A DNA stretch of 46,474 nt, from NCBI GenBank assembly GCA_900549055.1, contig URNB01000005.1, positions 1 through 46,474 on the forward strand. Direction: 5' to 3'. Below the pieces are notes generated by a model. It was not told the DNA's origin. It did no database searches and saw nothing but the letters and a program-made list of their open reading frames with translations. Numbering within the stretch: position 1 is the first letter of the stretch; every line of letters begins with the position of its first letter. Source of the DNA: an uncultured Oscillospiraceae bacterium (GTDB lineage: Bacteria; Bacillota; Clostridia; Oscillospirales; Acutalibacteraceae). Position numbers and translations under genes: made by a program. This document shows, one piece after another, positions 7,100 through 15,197 of this stretch.

Positions 7100-8428
7100 T
7101 TATTCGGCTTTTGCCTCTTCCGTTTCGCAGCTTTCGTTTTTAACCTCAACGGTTATTTCGTGGGTCATAATATCATCGGCCTTGGTAACGGTGATGCAAA
7201 GATTTTTATATTCAAGCTTATAGCCTGTTTCCGGAATAGAGCCCGCCATCTCCGTAAGCCAGCCGTTCACTGTGGTGGAGTCGGTTTCAAGCTCATCGTC
7301 GTCAATCGAGAAGAATTCCTTGAAATCCTCAATTGAGGCGGTGGAAAGCACGCGATAGGTGTTTTCGCCGATTTTTGAAAACTCGGTTATCTCCTCATCG
7401 CGCTCATCCCATATTTCGCCCACCAATTCCTCTAAAATATCCTCCATTGTGACAATTCCTGCGGTCTCGCCGTATTCGTTTACCACAATCACCATATGGG
7501 TGTGGGTCTTCTGCATATCCTTGAAAAGCGAATCAAGGCTTACCGTTTCGGGCACATATTCGGGTTGGTGAAGCATGGATTTAAGATCAAAATCAGGCTC
7601 TGTGCGCTTTATTAAATAATCGCGGGTGTGAAGTATGCCCACTATATGGTCGATATCGTCATCAAAGACCGGTATGCGCGAATAGCCTTCCTCATCGATA
7701 ATTTCCATTATTTCCTTATCGGTGCTGTCAAGCGAGACGGAAACTATCGATTTGCGAGAGGTCATAACATTTTCTGCGGTAAGCGTATCAAGCTTGAAAA
7801 CATTTTTGATATACTCAATGTCGTTTTCATTAAGCGAGCCTTCGTCCGCTCCCGCGTCAAGCATAAGCACAATATCCTCTTCCGAAACGGGCTCATCCTT
7901 CTCTCTCGGATCAATACCTATAAGCCGCAGCACCGCGTTTGTGGAAACGGTTAAAAACCAAATTATGGGTCTCAGCGCCGCTGCCAAAAAAGAAATAATG
8001 CCGCAAACGCCGTTTGCAAGCTTTTCCTTGTGCTTCATGGCGATTCTTTTAGGAACAAGCTCGCCCAAAATAAGGGTAAAATATGAAAGAATAATTGTTA
8101 TAAGCACTACCGATACGGTATTGACGGTGCTTGTGTACTTTTCGGAAATTGAAAAGGTCTTAATTATTTTTGCCGAAAAGCCCTCGGCAAAGTTATCCGC
8201 CGCAAAAGCTGAGCCCAAAAAGCCCGCTAAGGTAATGCCTATTTGGATGGTGGAAAGGAAGCGCGTGGGCTCCTCAATTATCTTGAGCATTTTTGCGGCT
8301 TTTTTATCGCCCTCTTCTGCCAGTGCGCGCACCTTTTTTTCGTTTATGGATATTACCGCTATTTCCGTAGCGGCGAAAAACGCGTTGAGAAAAATAAGAA
8401 TAAGCTGTAATAACAGTTGTTTTAACAT
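7100..8428 (-). CDS. CNNM-domain / CBS / CorC_HlyC membrane protein (hemolysin C-like transporter)
   Basis: 442-residue membrane protein of the CNNM (DUF21) family, members of which are implicated in magnesium or cobalt efflux and historically called hemolysins. Order of domains: CNNM transmembrane part (about 1-190) with IEEPTRFLSTIQIGITLAGF and LGELVPKRIAMKHKE; a paired CBS domain (about 205-330) starting VMTSRKSIVSVSLD and including HTHMVIVVNEYGETAGIVTMEDILEE-type text; and a C-terminal CorC_HlyC domain (about 350-425). The GELVPKR and EDILEELVGEIWDE blocks are family hallmarks. Transcribed towards greA, with a GGAGGT ribosome site 13 bases before the ATG. The long spacer 8429-8655 holds its promoter region, but I could not fix a box. 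Confidence 0.9.
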   Translation of the reverse strand: MLKQLLLQLILIFLNAFFAATEIAVISINEKKVRALAEEGDKKAAKMLKIIEEPTRFLSTIQIGITLAGFLGSAFAADNFAEGFSAKIIKTFSISEKYTSTVNTVSVVLITIILSYFTLILGELVPKRIAMKHKEKLANGVCGIISFLAAALRPIIWFLTVSTNAVLRLIGIDPREKDEPVSEEDIVLMLDAGADEGSLNENDIEYIKNVFKLDTLTAENVMTSRKSIVSVSLDSTDKEIMEIIDEEGYSRIPVFDDDIDHIVGILHTRDYLIKRTEPDFDLKSMLHQPEYVPETVSLDSLFKDMQKTHTHMVIVVNEYGETAGIVTMEDILEELVGEIWDERDEEITEFSKIGENTYRVLSTASIEDFKEFFSIDDDELETDSTTVNGWLTEMAGSIPETGYKLEYKNLCITVTKADDIMTHEITVEVKNESCETEEAKAE

Positions 8429-8655
8429 TTGTAAGAATTTACCTCCGTTTTTAATTCATAAGTCTTTTACCCGTTTTGTCAGTTAACATTGCGCATTTGG
8501 CGCCGGGCAACCGAGGCATGAATTTTATACGCACGGTAATTCTTTAAATACAATTCCCTGCTACTTCGGGGAAGCGGATCCACAAAACCATCTCCTTATA
8601 ATATAGATACATTTAATTATACATACGATTCGGTAAAGAAACGGTAAAGATTTTA

Positions 8656-8684
8656 TTGCAAATTCCCGCTGCTTGGCGTATAAT
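8656..8684 (+). promoter_or_regulatory. Sigma-A promoter of the response regulator gene
   Basis: TTGCAA at 8656-8661 and a perfect TATAAT at 8679-8684 with a 17-base spacer. The predicted transcript starts near 8691, which rules out the upstream in-frame start at 8673 and supports the ATG at 8703. Confidence 0.8.
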
Positions 8685-8702
8685 GGTTCTGGGGTGCAGG
8701 AT

Positions 8703-9404
8703 ATGAGCAATAATAAGTTTAAAATTTTGACGGTTGATACGGATATAAAGGCGCAAAGACGCTTATCGGAGCTGCTCACGGGCGAGGGCTATAAAGTAAT
8801 ATCGGCGGCAAGCGATACCGAAACGGTGCTTTTACTTAAATCGCATATGCCTGACATTGTTATCTCGGAGCTTCTGCCGCCGGGTACGGATGGGCTGCGC
8901 TTTATAGGCAGGATTACAGAAATAACCGACGCGCCCATAATAATCCTTTCCTCCGAAACGGACGGCAATATTAAAGCGGCGGCACTTGACGCGGGAGCGA
9001 GCGATTATGTGACAAAGCCGTATTGCGAAGCGGAGCTTTCGGCAAGAATACGCGTGTGTCTCCGCAACAGCCGTGCGTTTAGGAATTCCGACGGCAGCAG
9101 CTTTAAAAGCCGCACGCTCACGGTGGATTACAGAGCGCGGCGCGTTTTTTCGGGTGAGGGTGAGGTAAGACTCACGCAGAACGAATACAATATCTTGGCG
9201 CTTTTAACCGCAGAAAGCGGCAAAATGCTTACCTACCGCGAAATTATAAAGGCGGTTTGGGGCGATTACCCCGACAGCGGCAGCATTAAAAAGCTGCAGG
9301 TGAACATTGCGAACATACGCAAGAAGCTCGGCAGTGCGGATATTATTAAAAATCAGGCAGGGGTCGGCTACAGGGCGGATGACGGTTCTGCAAAGCAAGA
9401 TTAA
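8703..9404 (+). CDS. OmpR/PhoB-type response regulator with Glu in place of the phospho-acceptor Asp
   Basis: 233-residue protein: receiver domain (about 6-122) followed by a winged-helix DNA-binding domain (about 135-228; LTQNEYNILALLT, YREIIKAVWG, KLQVNIANIRKKLG, GVGYR). The receiver is unusual. At the position where the family has the phosphorylated Asp (normally LDL after PDxxI), the sequence reads ISEL, so E56 replaces Asp; the acidic pair is VDTD (D12, T13, D14) rather than VDDE. The switch Ser (S83/S84) and Lys105 in VTKPY remain. No histidine kinase is nearby. It may therefore be phosphorylation-independent, with Glu mimicking the active state; this is inference. The start at 8703 has a GGGGTG ribosome site and a perfect promoter. 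The gene ends tail-to-tail with the RpiR gene, overlapping by 3 bases. Confidence 0.9.
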   Translation: MSNNKFKILTVDTDIKAQRRLSELLTGEGYKVISAASDTETVLLLKSHMPDIVISELLPPGTDGLRFIGRITEITDAPIIILSSETDGNIKAAALDAGASDYVTKPYCEAELSARIRVCLRNSRAFRNSDGSSFKSRTLTVDYRARRVFSGEGEVRLTQNEYNILALLTAESGKMLTYREIIKAVWGDYPDSGSIKKLQVNIANIRKKLGSADIIKNQAGVGYRADDGSAKQD

Positions 9405-10240
9405 TATTTTTTGTTCTGCAGCGCCACTTCGGTATTGTATATCGCCTGCACCGCCGCTTTATCGGAATTTATAACTATGTATGTGTATATTGCGTCAAAA
9501 ATGGTAAGCTGGGCGATTCTTGAGCTCATTCCGAGGATGGAATGCTTTGTTTCGTCGGATTTTGTAAACAGCGCTATATCAGACGCCTCAACTATGGGGG
9601 ATGCGGCGTAGTTTGTTATGCATATTGTGGCGGCGTTGCCGATTTTCGAAAGCTTTAATGCCTCTACAATATCCTTTGAAGAACCCGAGTGTGATATGCC
9701 TATCACAACACTTTGCCTATCCAAATGCGAGGCGATTATTGCCTGCATATGGTTATCTGTGCAGCTCTGCGCGTTAAGCCCCAGCCGCAGAAATTTGTGC
9801 GCGGCATCCATAGCTATCGCCGCAGAGTTTCCAAGTCCGAAAACCGCTATGCGGCGGGCGTTCATTATCAGCTTTGCAGCGTTTTCAAGAGTGGCTTCGT
9901 CAAGCACGCTTTCGGTGCTTTTAAGCGAGACGGAAATATCCGCTATGCGCTTTTTGAAAATTTCAAAGCAGCTGTCTGTTCTTTTTATTTCACTGCTTAT
10001 GGCAGATGTTGAGCCAAGCTCACCGGCAATACCTATTTTAAGCGCCTGAAAGCCGTCATAACCTAAACGGCGGGAAAAGCGTACTACCGTTGCGTCACCG
10101 CAGCCGCAGATTTTCGCAAGCTCGGTTACGGAGCATTCGGTAATGTTGCGGCTGTTTTCAAGAATATAATCGGCTATTTTTTTCTCGGCTCTGCCCATTT
10201 CGGGGTAGAGCTTTCGTATTTTATGTGCGGTAGATTCCAT
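9401..10240 (-). CDS. RpiR/MurR-family transcriptional regulator (HTH + SIS)
   Basis: 279 residues: N-terminal HTH_6 domain (KKIADYILENSRNITE, then TELAKICGCGDATVVRFSRRLGYDGF) and C-terminal SIS domain (about 105-235) with VFGLGNSAAIAMDAAHKFLRLG and the phosphate-binding VVIGISHSGSSKDIVEAL. RpiR regulators sense phosphosugars. It is divergent from the eight-gene sugar operon starting at 10387, so the likely role is control of that operon by a phosphorylated intermediate (inference). I chose the ATG at 10240 because GGAG sits six bases upstream; in-frame ATGs at 10252 and 10270 lack ribosome sites and would lie inside the palindrome at 10251-10273. Confidence 0.92.
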   Translation of the reverse strand: MESTAHKIRKLYPEMGRAEKKIADYILENSRNITECSVTELAKICGCGDATVVRFSRRLGYDGFQALKIGIAGELGSTSAISSEIKRTDSCFEIFKKRIADISVSLKSTESVLDEATLENAAKLIMNARRIAVFGLGNSAAIAMDAAHKFLRLGLNAQSCTDNHMQAIIASHLDRQSVVIGISHSGSSKDIVEALKLSKIGNAATICITNYAASPIVEASDIALFTKSDETKHSILGMSSRIAQLTIFDAIYTYIVINSDKAAVQAIYNTEVALQNKKY

Positions 10241-10250
10241 TGTTTGCTCC

Positions 10251-10273
10251 ATAATGAAAATATTTTTCATTAT
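10251..10273. promoter_or_regulatory. Perfect palindrome, candidate RpiR operator
   Basis: ATAATGAAAA (10251-10260) and TTTTCATTAT (10264-10273) are perfect inverted repeats around TAT. Further TTTCA half-sites occur at about 10283-10287 and 10316-10320 in the same divergent spacer. The site lies just upstream of the regulator's start, and TGAAA/TTTCA arms are common for this family. Confidence 0.55.
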
Positions 10274-10334
10274 TATACCATTATTTCAAAAAACAGTCAA
10301 TAAAATAAAAATAAATTTCATTTTGCTGTTGCTT

Positions 10335-10362
10335 TTGGCTCTTTAATTTGGTATTTTATAAT
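10335..10362 (+). promoter_or_regulatory. Promoter of the sugar/ETF operon
   Basis: TTGGCT at 10335-10340 and a perfect TATAAT at 10357-10362 with a 16-base spacer. The first gene's ATG follows at 10387 behind a GGGGGGAT ribosome site (about 10375-10382). Confidence 0.65.
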
Positions 10363-10386
10363 TGTAAAATTAAACGGGGGGATATT

Positions 10387-11790
10387 ATGCTTGATTATAA
10401 AGTAAAAATAGGTCTTGTGCCTATGCGCCGCAACACGACCAACCGCCCTGCAAAAACCTTTTTAACCTGGGTTTCGGCAGAGGAACGCGGTCACAGATTT
10501 GTTGACTACATAGAGAAAAACTTTAAAAGCGAAAATGTAACCTTTACAGACAGTAAGGGTCTCGGATGTTCCGACTTGATTTTCGACGATAAATCCGCAG
10601 CCGAACTGGTGGAGCGTTTCAAAGCGGAAGAGGTTGACGCCGTTGTTATTATAAACTGCAACTTCGGTAACGAAGAGGCGGCGGCGGACATAGCAAAGGC
10701 TCTCGGTAAGCCGGTGCTTTTGTGGGCGCCGCTTGACGATGAATATTATAAGGACGGCATGCGGCCTACCGATTCACAGTGCGGGCTTTTCGGGGTTTCG
10801 CGACAGTTTCAGAGATATCATATTCCGTTTTCGCACCTGCCGTGCTGCCGCGTTGAGTCTGATGAATTTAAAGCGGGCTTTGACAGCTTTGTGCGCGTTG
10901 CCTGTATGGTTAAAAACTTTAAGGGTATGCGCATAGGTCAGGTAGGAGCGCGCCCCGCCCCGTTCTTCTCGGTAATATGGAACGAGGGGGAGCTGATGGA
11001 GAAATTCGGCATAAAAATAATCCCCATTAACTTTGCGATTATCGAGCAGAGAATGAAGACTGCCGAAACGGACTACGCAGACGAAATAGCGGAGTACGAG
11101 CAGTATTTCCTCACAAATTACGAGCTTGACGACCTGACACCCAAATACATAAAGCCTATGGCGACAATGACCGCTATGTATAAGCATCTTTTTGAGGAGT
11201 TTAACCTTGATGTTCTTTCAGCGGAATGCTGGACTGCAACGCCTGTTATGTTTGACGGCTTAGCCCCCTGTGCGCTTTACGGTTTGCTTAACGAAATGGG
11301 ACTTATGGTTTCGTGCGAAAGCGATATGCACTGCGCTATGACAATGGCGCTTTTGAAATGCGCAACACTCGGTAAAGGCAGACCGCTGTTCGGCGAGTTT
11401 ACGGTGCGTCACCCCGAAAACAGAAATGCCGAGCTTTTGTGGCACTGCGGACCGTTCCCCGTAAGCGAAATGGCTGAGGGCACAAAGGCGCGCCTTGTGA
11501 ATCAGCGCGCATGGCTCAGAGGAAGAGACGGCGAGTACACGGTTGCCCGTATAGACCAGGAGCACGGCGATTATATGGTACTGCCGCTTATTTGCCGCAC
11601 GACAGAGGGACCGCAGACCCACGGTACATACATATGGGGCGAGTTTGAAAATCTTCAGGCGGTTGAGGACAGACTGCTTGACGGACCGTACATTCACCAC
11701 TTTGTTGAAATGCGCGGCGATTACCGAAAAGAAATCAAAGAATTCTGCAAGTATTTTCCCAACCTTAAGGTTGATGAAACGATTAAATAA
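10387..11790 (+). CDS. L-fucose isomerase-like protein (COG2407)
   Basis: 467-residue member of the L-fucose/L-arabinose isomerase-like superfamily, metal-dependent enzymes that interconvert aldoses and ketoses. The C-terminal core reads like the family: LSAECWTATP, then GLMVSCESDMHCAM, whose Glu and Asp are the expected Mn ligands, and LLWHCGPFP with the third ligand His. The N-terminal half is a Rossmann-like domain (EEVDAVVIINCNFGNEEAA). The true substrate is unknown; related proteins are often just called fucose isomerase family. The ATG at 10387 is preferred over an upstream start at 10348 because a strong GGGGGG ribosome site lies directly before it. First gene of the eight-gene operon, 18 bases before the FAD dehydrogenase. 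Confidence 0.88.
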   Translation: MLDYKVKIGLVPMRRNTTNRPAKTFLTWVSAEERGHRFVDYIEKNFKSENVTFTDSKGLGCSDLIFDDKSAAELVERFKAEEVDAVVIINCNFGNEEAAADIAKALGKPVLLWAPLDDEYYKDGMRPTDSQCGLFGVSRQFQRYHIPFSHLPCCRVESDEFKAGFDSFVRVACMVKNFKGMRIGQVGARPAPFFSVIWNEGELMEKFGIKIIPINFAIIEQRMKTAETDYADEIAEYEQYFLTNYELDDLTPKYIKPMATMTAMYKHLFEEFNLDVLSAECWTATPVMFDGLAPCALYGLLNEMGLMVSCESDMHCAMTMALLKCATLGKGRPLFGEFTVRHPENRNAELLWHCGPFPVSEMAEGTKARLVNQRAWLRGRDGEYTVARIDQEHGDYMVLPLICRTTEGPQTHGTYIWGEFENLQAVEDRLLDGPYIHHFVEMRGDYRKEIKEFCKYFPNLKVDETIK

Positions 11791-11808
11791 TTTAAAGGAG
11801 ACAGAGAA

Positions 11809-13245
11809 ATGCAATATCAGATGAACGAATTTTTATTTGCAATGATATTAACCGAGCTTGAGGATGCGGTGGGCAAGGAAAACTGCTCTACCCGCGCGAT
11901 AGACAGGGTTACCCACAGCGTAGACTACTACTGGCTTTCCCGTATGTGGGCGGACCGCGGCTGCCGTATGCCGGAGGCCGACATAATCGTATGCCCCAAA
12001 GACGCCGAAGAGGTTTCAAAGGTAGTTAAAATTGCCAATTACTATAAGCTCCCCGTTACCACCTGGGGCGCGGGTGGCGGCACGCAGGGCGGCGCTATAC
12101 CGGTTTGCGGCGGAATACTGCTTGATACAAAGCGTATGAACAAAATATACGAGGTAAATACCGAGGGTATGTACATAGAGTGCGGCACGGGCGCTATATA
12201 TAAGCACATCGAGTGGGCGGCAAATGAGGTCGGCAAGGCAACGATGCACTATCCGTCAAGCCTTACCTGCTCAACCGTGGGCGGCTTTTTGGCGCACCGC
12301 GGCATAGGCGTTTGCTCCACAAAATACGGCAAAATTGACGATATGGTGCTGCAAATGGAGGTTGTACTGCCGAACGGCGATATAATCAATACATCGTCCG
12401 CTCCGAAGCACGCCGCAGGACCTGATTTAAACCAGATATTCATAGGCTCCGAGGGTACTCTCGGTATTATAACAAAGGCTCAGATAAGAATTTTCGACCA
12501 GCCTGAGGAGCGCCGTTTCCGCGGATTCTTATTCCAGGATATGACGGGCGCTTTCAAGGCATCTCGCGAGCTGTTGCAGAAGTTCAAGCCCTCTGTTATG
12601 CGCCTTTACGACGAGGCGGAAACCGCTTCGCTTATAAAGAAGATAGTAGGCGTTGAGCGCAAGGGTGCGTTTATGAATATCGCTTACGAGGGCGACCGCG
12701 AAATGGTAGAGGTTGAGGAGAAGATACTGCTTAAAACCTTTGCAAAATACGGCGCCGAGGATATGGGCAGCGACTACGGCAAAAAGTGGTGGGAAGAGAA
12801 GATTACCTTCTTCTATCCCGGCTATATGATGGATATTCCGCAGATGTTCGGCACAATGGATACCATTGCCCCCTACGGTAAGATTGAGGAAATTTACCGG
12901 GCGATGAAGGAGGCCATTGAAAAGAACTTCCCGCAGGCTAAGTTTATAGCCCACTTCTCGCACTGGTACGAGTGGGGCGCAATGGTTTACGACCGCTTTA
13001 TTATAGACGGCAAGGATGTTCCGAAGGATCCTGTTGAGGCGCTCAGACTTCATCAGGCTGTCTGGACCTGCGGCGTCAGAACCGCATTGGCTCACGGCGG
13101 CGTTGTTAACGACCACCACGGCGTGGGCATTAAGCTCGGCAGACTTATGAAAGAGCAGTACGGCCCCGCAATGCAGGTGTTTGAGGGTCTTAAAAAATCG
13201 CTTGACCCGAACGGCATTATGAATCCGTTTAAGTTAGGTCTTTAA
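11809..13245 (+). CDS. FAD-binding oxidase/dehydrogenase, GlcD/AGPS-like
   Basis: 478-residue flavoprotein of the FAD_binding_4 / FAD-oxidase C family (GlcD, D-lactate dehydrogenase, alkyl-DHAP synthase). FAD-binding segments are visible: VTTWGAGGGTQGGAIP (about 78-95), SSLTCSTVGGFLAHRGIG (about 150) and IGSEGTLGIITKAQIRIF (about 215). The C-terminus has NDHHGVGIKLGRL, the His-rich block used near the isoalloxazine, and ends LDPNGIMNPFKLGL, the standard family terminus. Such enzymes oxidise 2-hydroxy acids and hand electrons to Fe-S proteins or to an ETF. With the Fe-S protein 15 bases downstream and the EtfBA fusion at the operon end, it probably forms the dehydrogenase part of an ETF-linked complex. 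The substrate is not known. Confidence 0.9.
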   Translation: MQYQMNEFLFAMILTELEDAVGKENCSTRAIDRVTHSVDYYWLSRMWADRGCRMPEADIIVCPKDAEEVSKVVKIANYYKLPVTTWGAGGGTQGGAIPVCGGILLDTKRMNKIYEVNTEGMYIECGTGAIYKHIEWAANEVGKATMHYPSSLTCSTVGGFLAHRGIGVCSTKYGKIDDMVLQMEVVLPNGDIINTSSAPKHAAGPDLNQIFIGSEGTLGIITKAQIRIFDQPEERRFRGFLFQDMTGAFKASRELLQKFKPSVMRLYDEAETASLIKKIVGVERKGAFMNIAYEGDREMVEVEEKILLKTFAKYGAEDMGSDYGKKWWEEKITFFYPGYMMDIPQMFGTMDTIAPYGKIEEIYRAMKEAIEKNFPQAKFIAHFSHWYEWGAMVYDRFIIDGKDVPKDPVEALRLHQAVWTCGVRTALAHGGVVNDHHGVGIKLGRLMKEQYGPAMQVFEGLKKSLDPNGIMNPFKLGL

Positions 13246-13260
13246 TAGGGGGAAATAAAA

Positions 13261-14349
13261 ATGAATTTATCTGATAAAGCTAAACAGCATGTTGATTCCT
13301 GCCGCTTTTGCTGGATGTGCCACCATATCTGTCCGATAGGCAACGCAACAGGCCACGAAAGAAGCACCGCCCGCGCCCGCGCGCTCGGTATTTCGCTTGT
13401 AAACCGTAACGCTATCGAGCTTTCGGAAATAATGGATAATATTTACGAGTGCTGCACCTGCGGCGGCTGCGTAAACGTTTGCGTTACGGGCTGGGACCCG
13501 GTTATGTTCACAAAGGAAACAAGGCTTAAGGCGGCGCTTGAGGGCGCACTGCCCGAGTACATAAACAAACTTGTGGATAACTGCCTTGAAACAGGCAACG
13601 CCTATGGCGAAACCAAAATTTCAGACGAGCTTAAAAAGGCAATAGCCGCTCACTCTGCCAAGACCGATACGCTCCTTTATCTGGGTGTGGACGCACGTTA
13701 TAAAGTATCTTGTCAGGCAGTTAAGGCAATAAAGGTACTCGAAAAGGCGGGAGCCGAGTTTACCGTGCTTTGCGACGAGCCTGCAAGCGGCTCACAGCTG
13801 GATTTCCTTATAAGCGCGGCAGATGAAACCAAAAAACAGATGGACGCCGCGGCAAAGGTATTCGGTGATTATAAAACGGTAGTGCTTTACGACCCGAACG
13901 ACGCTAAAACCGTAAAACAGCTTTATAAGGAATACGGCATAGAAGTAAAAGCGAACGCCGTTACATATACCTCGTTTGTCGCCATGCTTTTGAAGGAAGG
14001 CAAATTAAAGGCGCATAACACCGGCAAAACGGTTGTTTTCCAGGATCCGTATCAGTTGTCCCGCGACCTTGAGGAAACCGAAGAACCGCGCGAGATAATA
14101 AAGGCATATGCCACGCTGCACGAAATGCTTTTAAACCGCCGCGAGACCGTTTGGGCGGGAAATATTTTAATGGCGGAATATCTGCCTGAGGTTATAAAAG
14201 AGGTTGCCGCACGCAGACTTTACAATGTTGAAAGCATACACGAAACCGCGGTTGTAACAGCCAGTGTTTCGGAATATGCGGCGCTCAAGTCCGTTAATCA
14301 GGATAAAATAACCGTTCTTTCAATCGAAGATCTGATATTAGGAGAATAA
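13261..14349 (+). CDS. GlcF-like Fe-S protein with degenerate CCG domains
   Basis: 362 residues. The N-terminus carries two complete [4Fe-4S] ferredoxin motifs: C14-C17-C20-C24 (CRFCWMCHHICP) and C64-C67-C70-C74 (CCTCGGCVNVC). The remaining 260 residues have the layout of the two CCG domains of GlcF/HdrB-type proteins, but their cysteines are gone: the first CCG is replaced by PASG near 174-177, the HDPC block reads QDPY (261-264), the second CCG reads WAGN (298-301), and the final CPxC region has no Cys (333-339). It should therefore still wire electrons through ferredoxin clusters but cannot bind the non-cubane cluster. Lies between the FAD dehydrogenase and the aldolase, spacing 15 and 4 bases. 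Confidence 0.88.
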   Translation: MNLSDKAKQHVDSCRFCWMCHHICPIGNATGHERSTARARALGISLVNRNAIELSEIMDNIYECCTCGGCVNVCVTGWDPVMFTKETRLKAALEGALPEYINKLVDNCLETGNAYGETKISDELKKAIAAHSAKTDTLLYLGVDARYKVSCQAVKAIKVLEKAGAEFTVLCDEPASGSQLDFLISAADETKKQMDAAAKVFGDYKTVVLYDPNDAKTVKQLYKEYGIEVKANAVTYTSFVAMLLKEGKLKAHNTGKTVVFQDPYQLSRDLEETEEPREIIKAYATLHEMLLNRRETVWAGNILMAEYLPEVIKEVAARRLYNVESIHETAVVTASVSEYAALKSVNQDKITVLSIEDLILGE

Positions 14350-14353
14350 TACA

Positions 14354-15196
14354 ATGTTAGTAACATTACAGGAAATAATCGGAATGGCGGAAAAAGGTAA
14401 TTATTGTATACCCGCTTTTAATGTATACAATACAGAGACCGTTATGGGCGTGTTTGACGCTGCGGAAGAAGCAAAGGCTCCTGTTATAATGCAGGTTTAT
14501 CCCCGCCTTTTCAATGAATATGTGGGCTATTATTTAGCCCCCGCAATCTTGGCAGCGGCTAAAAAGGCAACCGTGCCGGTTTGCTTCCACCTTGACCACG
14601 GACCGAGCGAATCGGAAGTTATGAAGGCGTTAAGACTGGGCGCTACGGGCATTATGCTTGACGGCTCAACACACCCGTTTGAAGAAAACGTTGCGCTTAC
14701 AAAGCATATCGTGGAAAGCTGCAAAGCGGTAGGCGTAGGTGTTGAGGGCGAGCTTGGCCACATAGGCAGCGTCAATGACGACGCTATGGACGAATTTACA
14801 AGCCCCGAAGAAGCAGCGGAATTTGTAAAACAGGTAGACGTTACCTGCCTTGCGGTGCTTGTGGGCAACGCGCACGGTCATTACAAAAAGCCCCCGAAGC
14901 TTGATATTGAAAGAATAGCGGCAATAAGAAAGGCAACGGGCGGTATTCCGCTTGTTCTTCACGGCGGCTCGGGCATACCGGACGACCAGGTTAAGGCGGC
15001 AATAAACGCGGGTATCCGCAAAATGAATATCGGAACGGACGTATGCTGTGCCTTTGCGGACGGCACGCTTGAAAGCCTTAACGACCCGAACAGAAGCCTT
15101 GCGGTTGATATGTTTATGAAAAAGCCGATTGAAAGCGTAAAGAAATTAGCGCTTTCAAAAATAGCCCTTACGGGTGCAGACGGAAAGGCAAGATAA
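14354..15196 (+). CDS. Class II (zinc) ketose-bisphosphate aldolase
   Basis: 280-residue member of the FbaA/GatY/KbaY/IolJ family. It cleaves a ketose phosphate to DHAP plus an aldehyde. Zinc and catalytic residues are in place: FHLDHG with H79, D81 and H82, GELGHIG with E133, GNAHGHYK with H174 and H176, and VLHGGSG with H203 near the C-terminus, followed by the phosphate-binding NIGTD segment. Substrate choice (fructose, tagatose or 2-deoxy-5-keto-gluconate phosphate) cannot be read from the sequence. Beside a PfkB kinase and IolB, an IolJ-like role is possible (inference). The next gene's ATG follows the stop after one base. Confidence 0.9.
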   Translation: MLVTLQEIIGMAEKGNYCIPAFNVYNTETVMGVFDAAEEAKAPVIMQVYPRLFNEYVGYYLAPAILAAAKKATVPVCFHLDHGPSESEVMKALRLGATGIMLDGSTHPFEENVALTKHIVESCKAVGVGVEGELGHIGSVNDDAMDEFTSPEEAAEFVKQVDVTCLAVLVGNAHGHYKKPPKLDIERIAAIRKATGGIPLVLHGGSGIPDDQVKAAINAGIRKMNIGTDVCCAFADGTLESLNDPNRSLAVDMFMKKPIESVKKLALSKIALTGADGKAR

Positions 15197-15197
15197 A

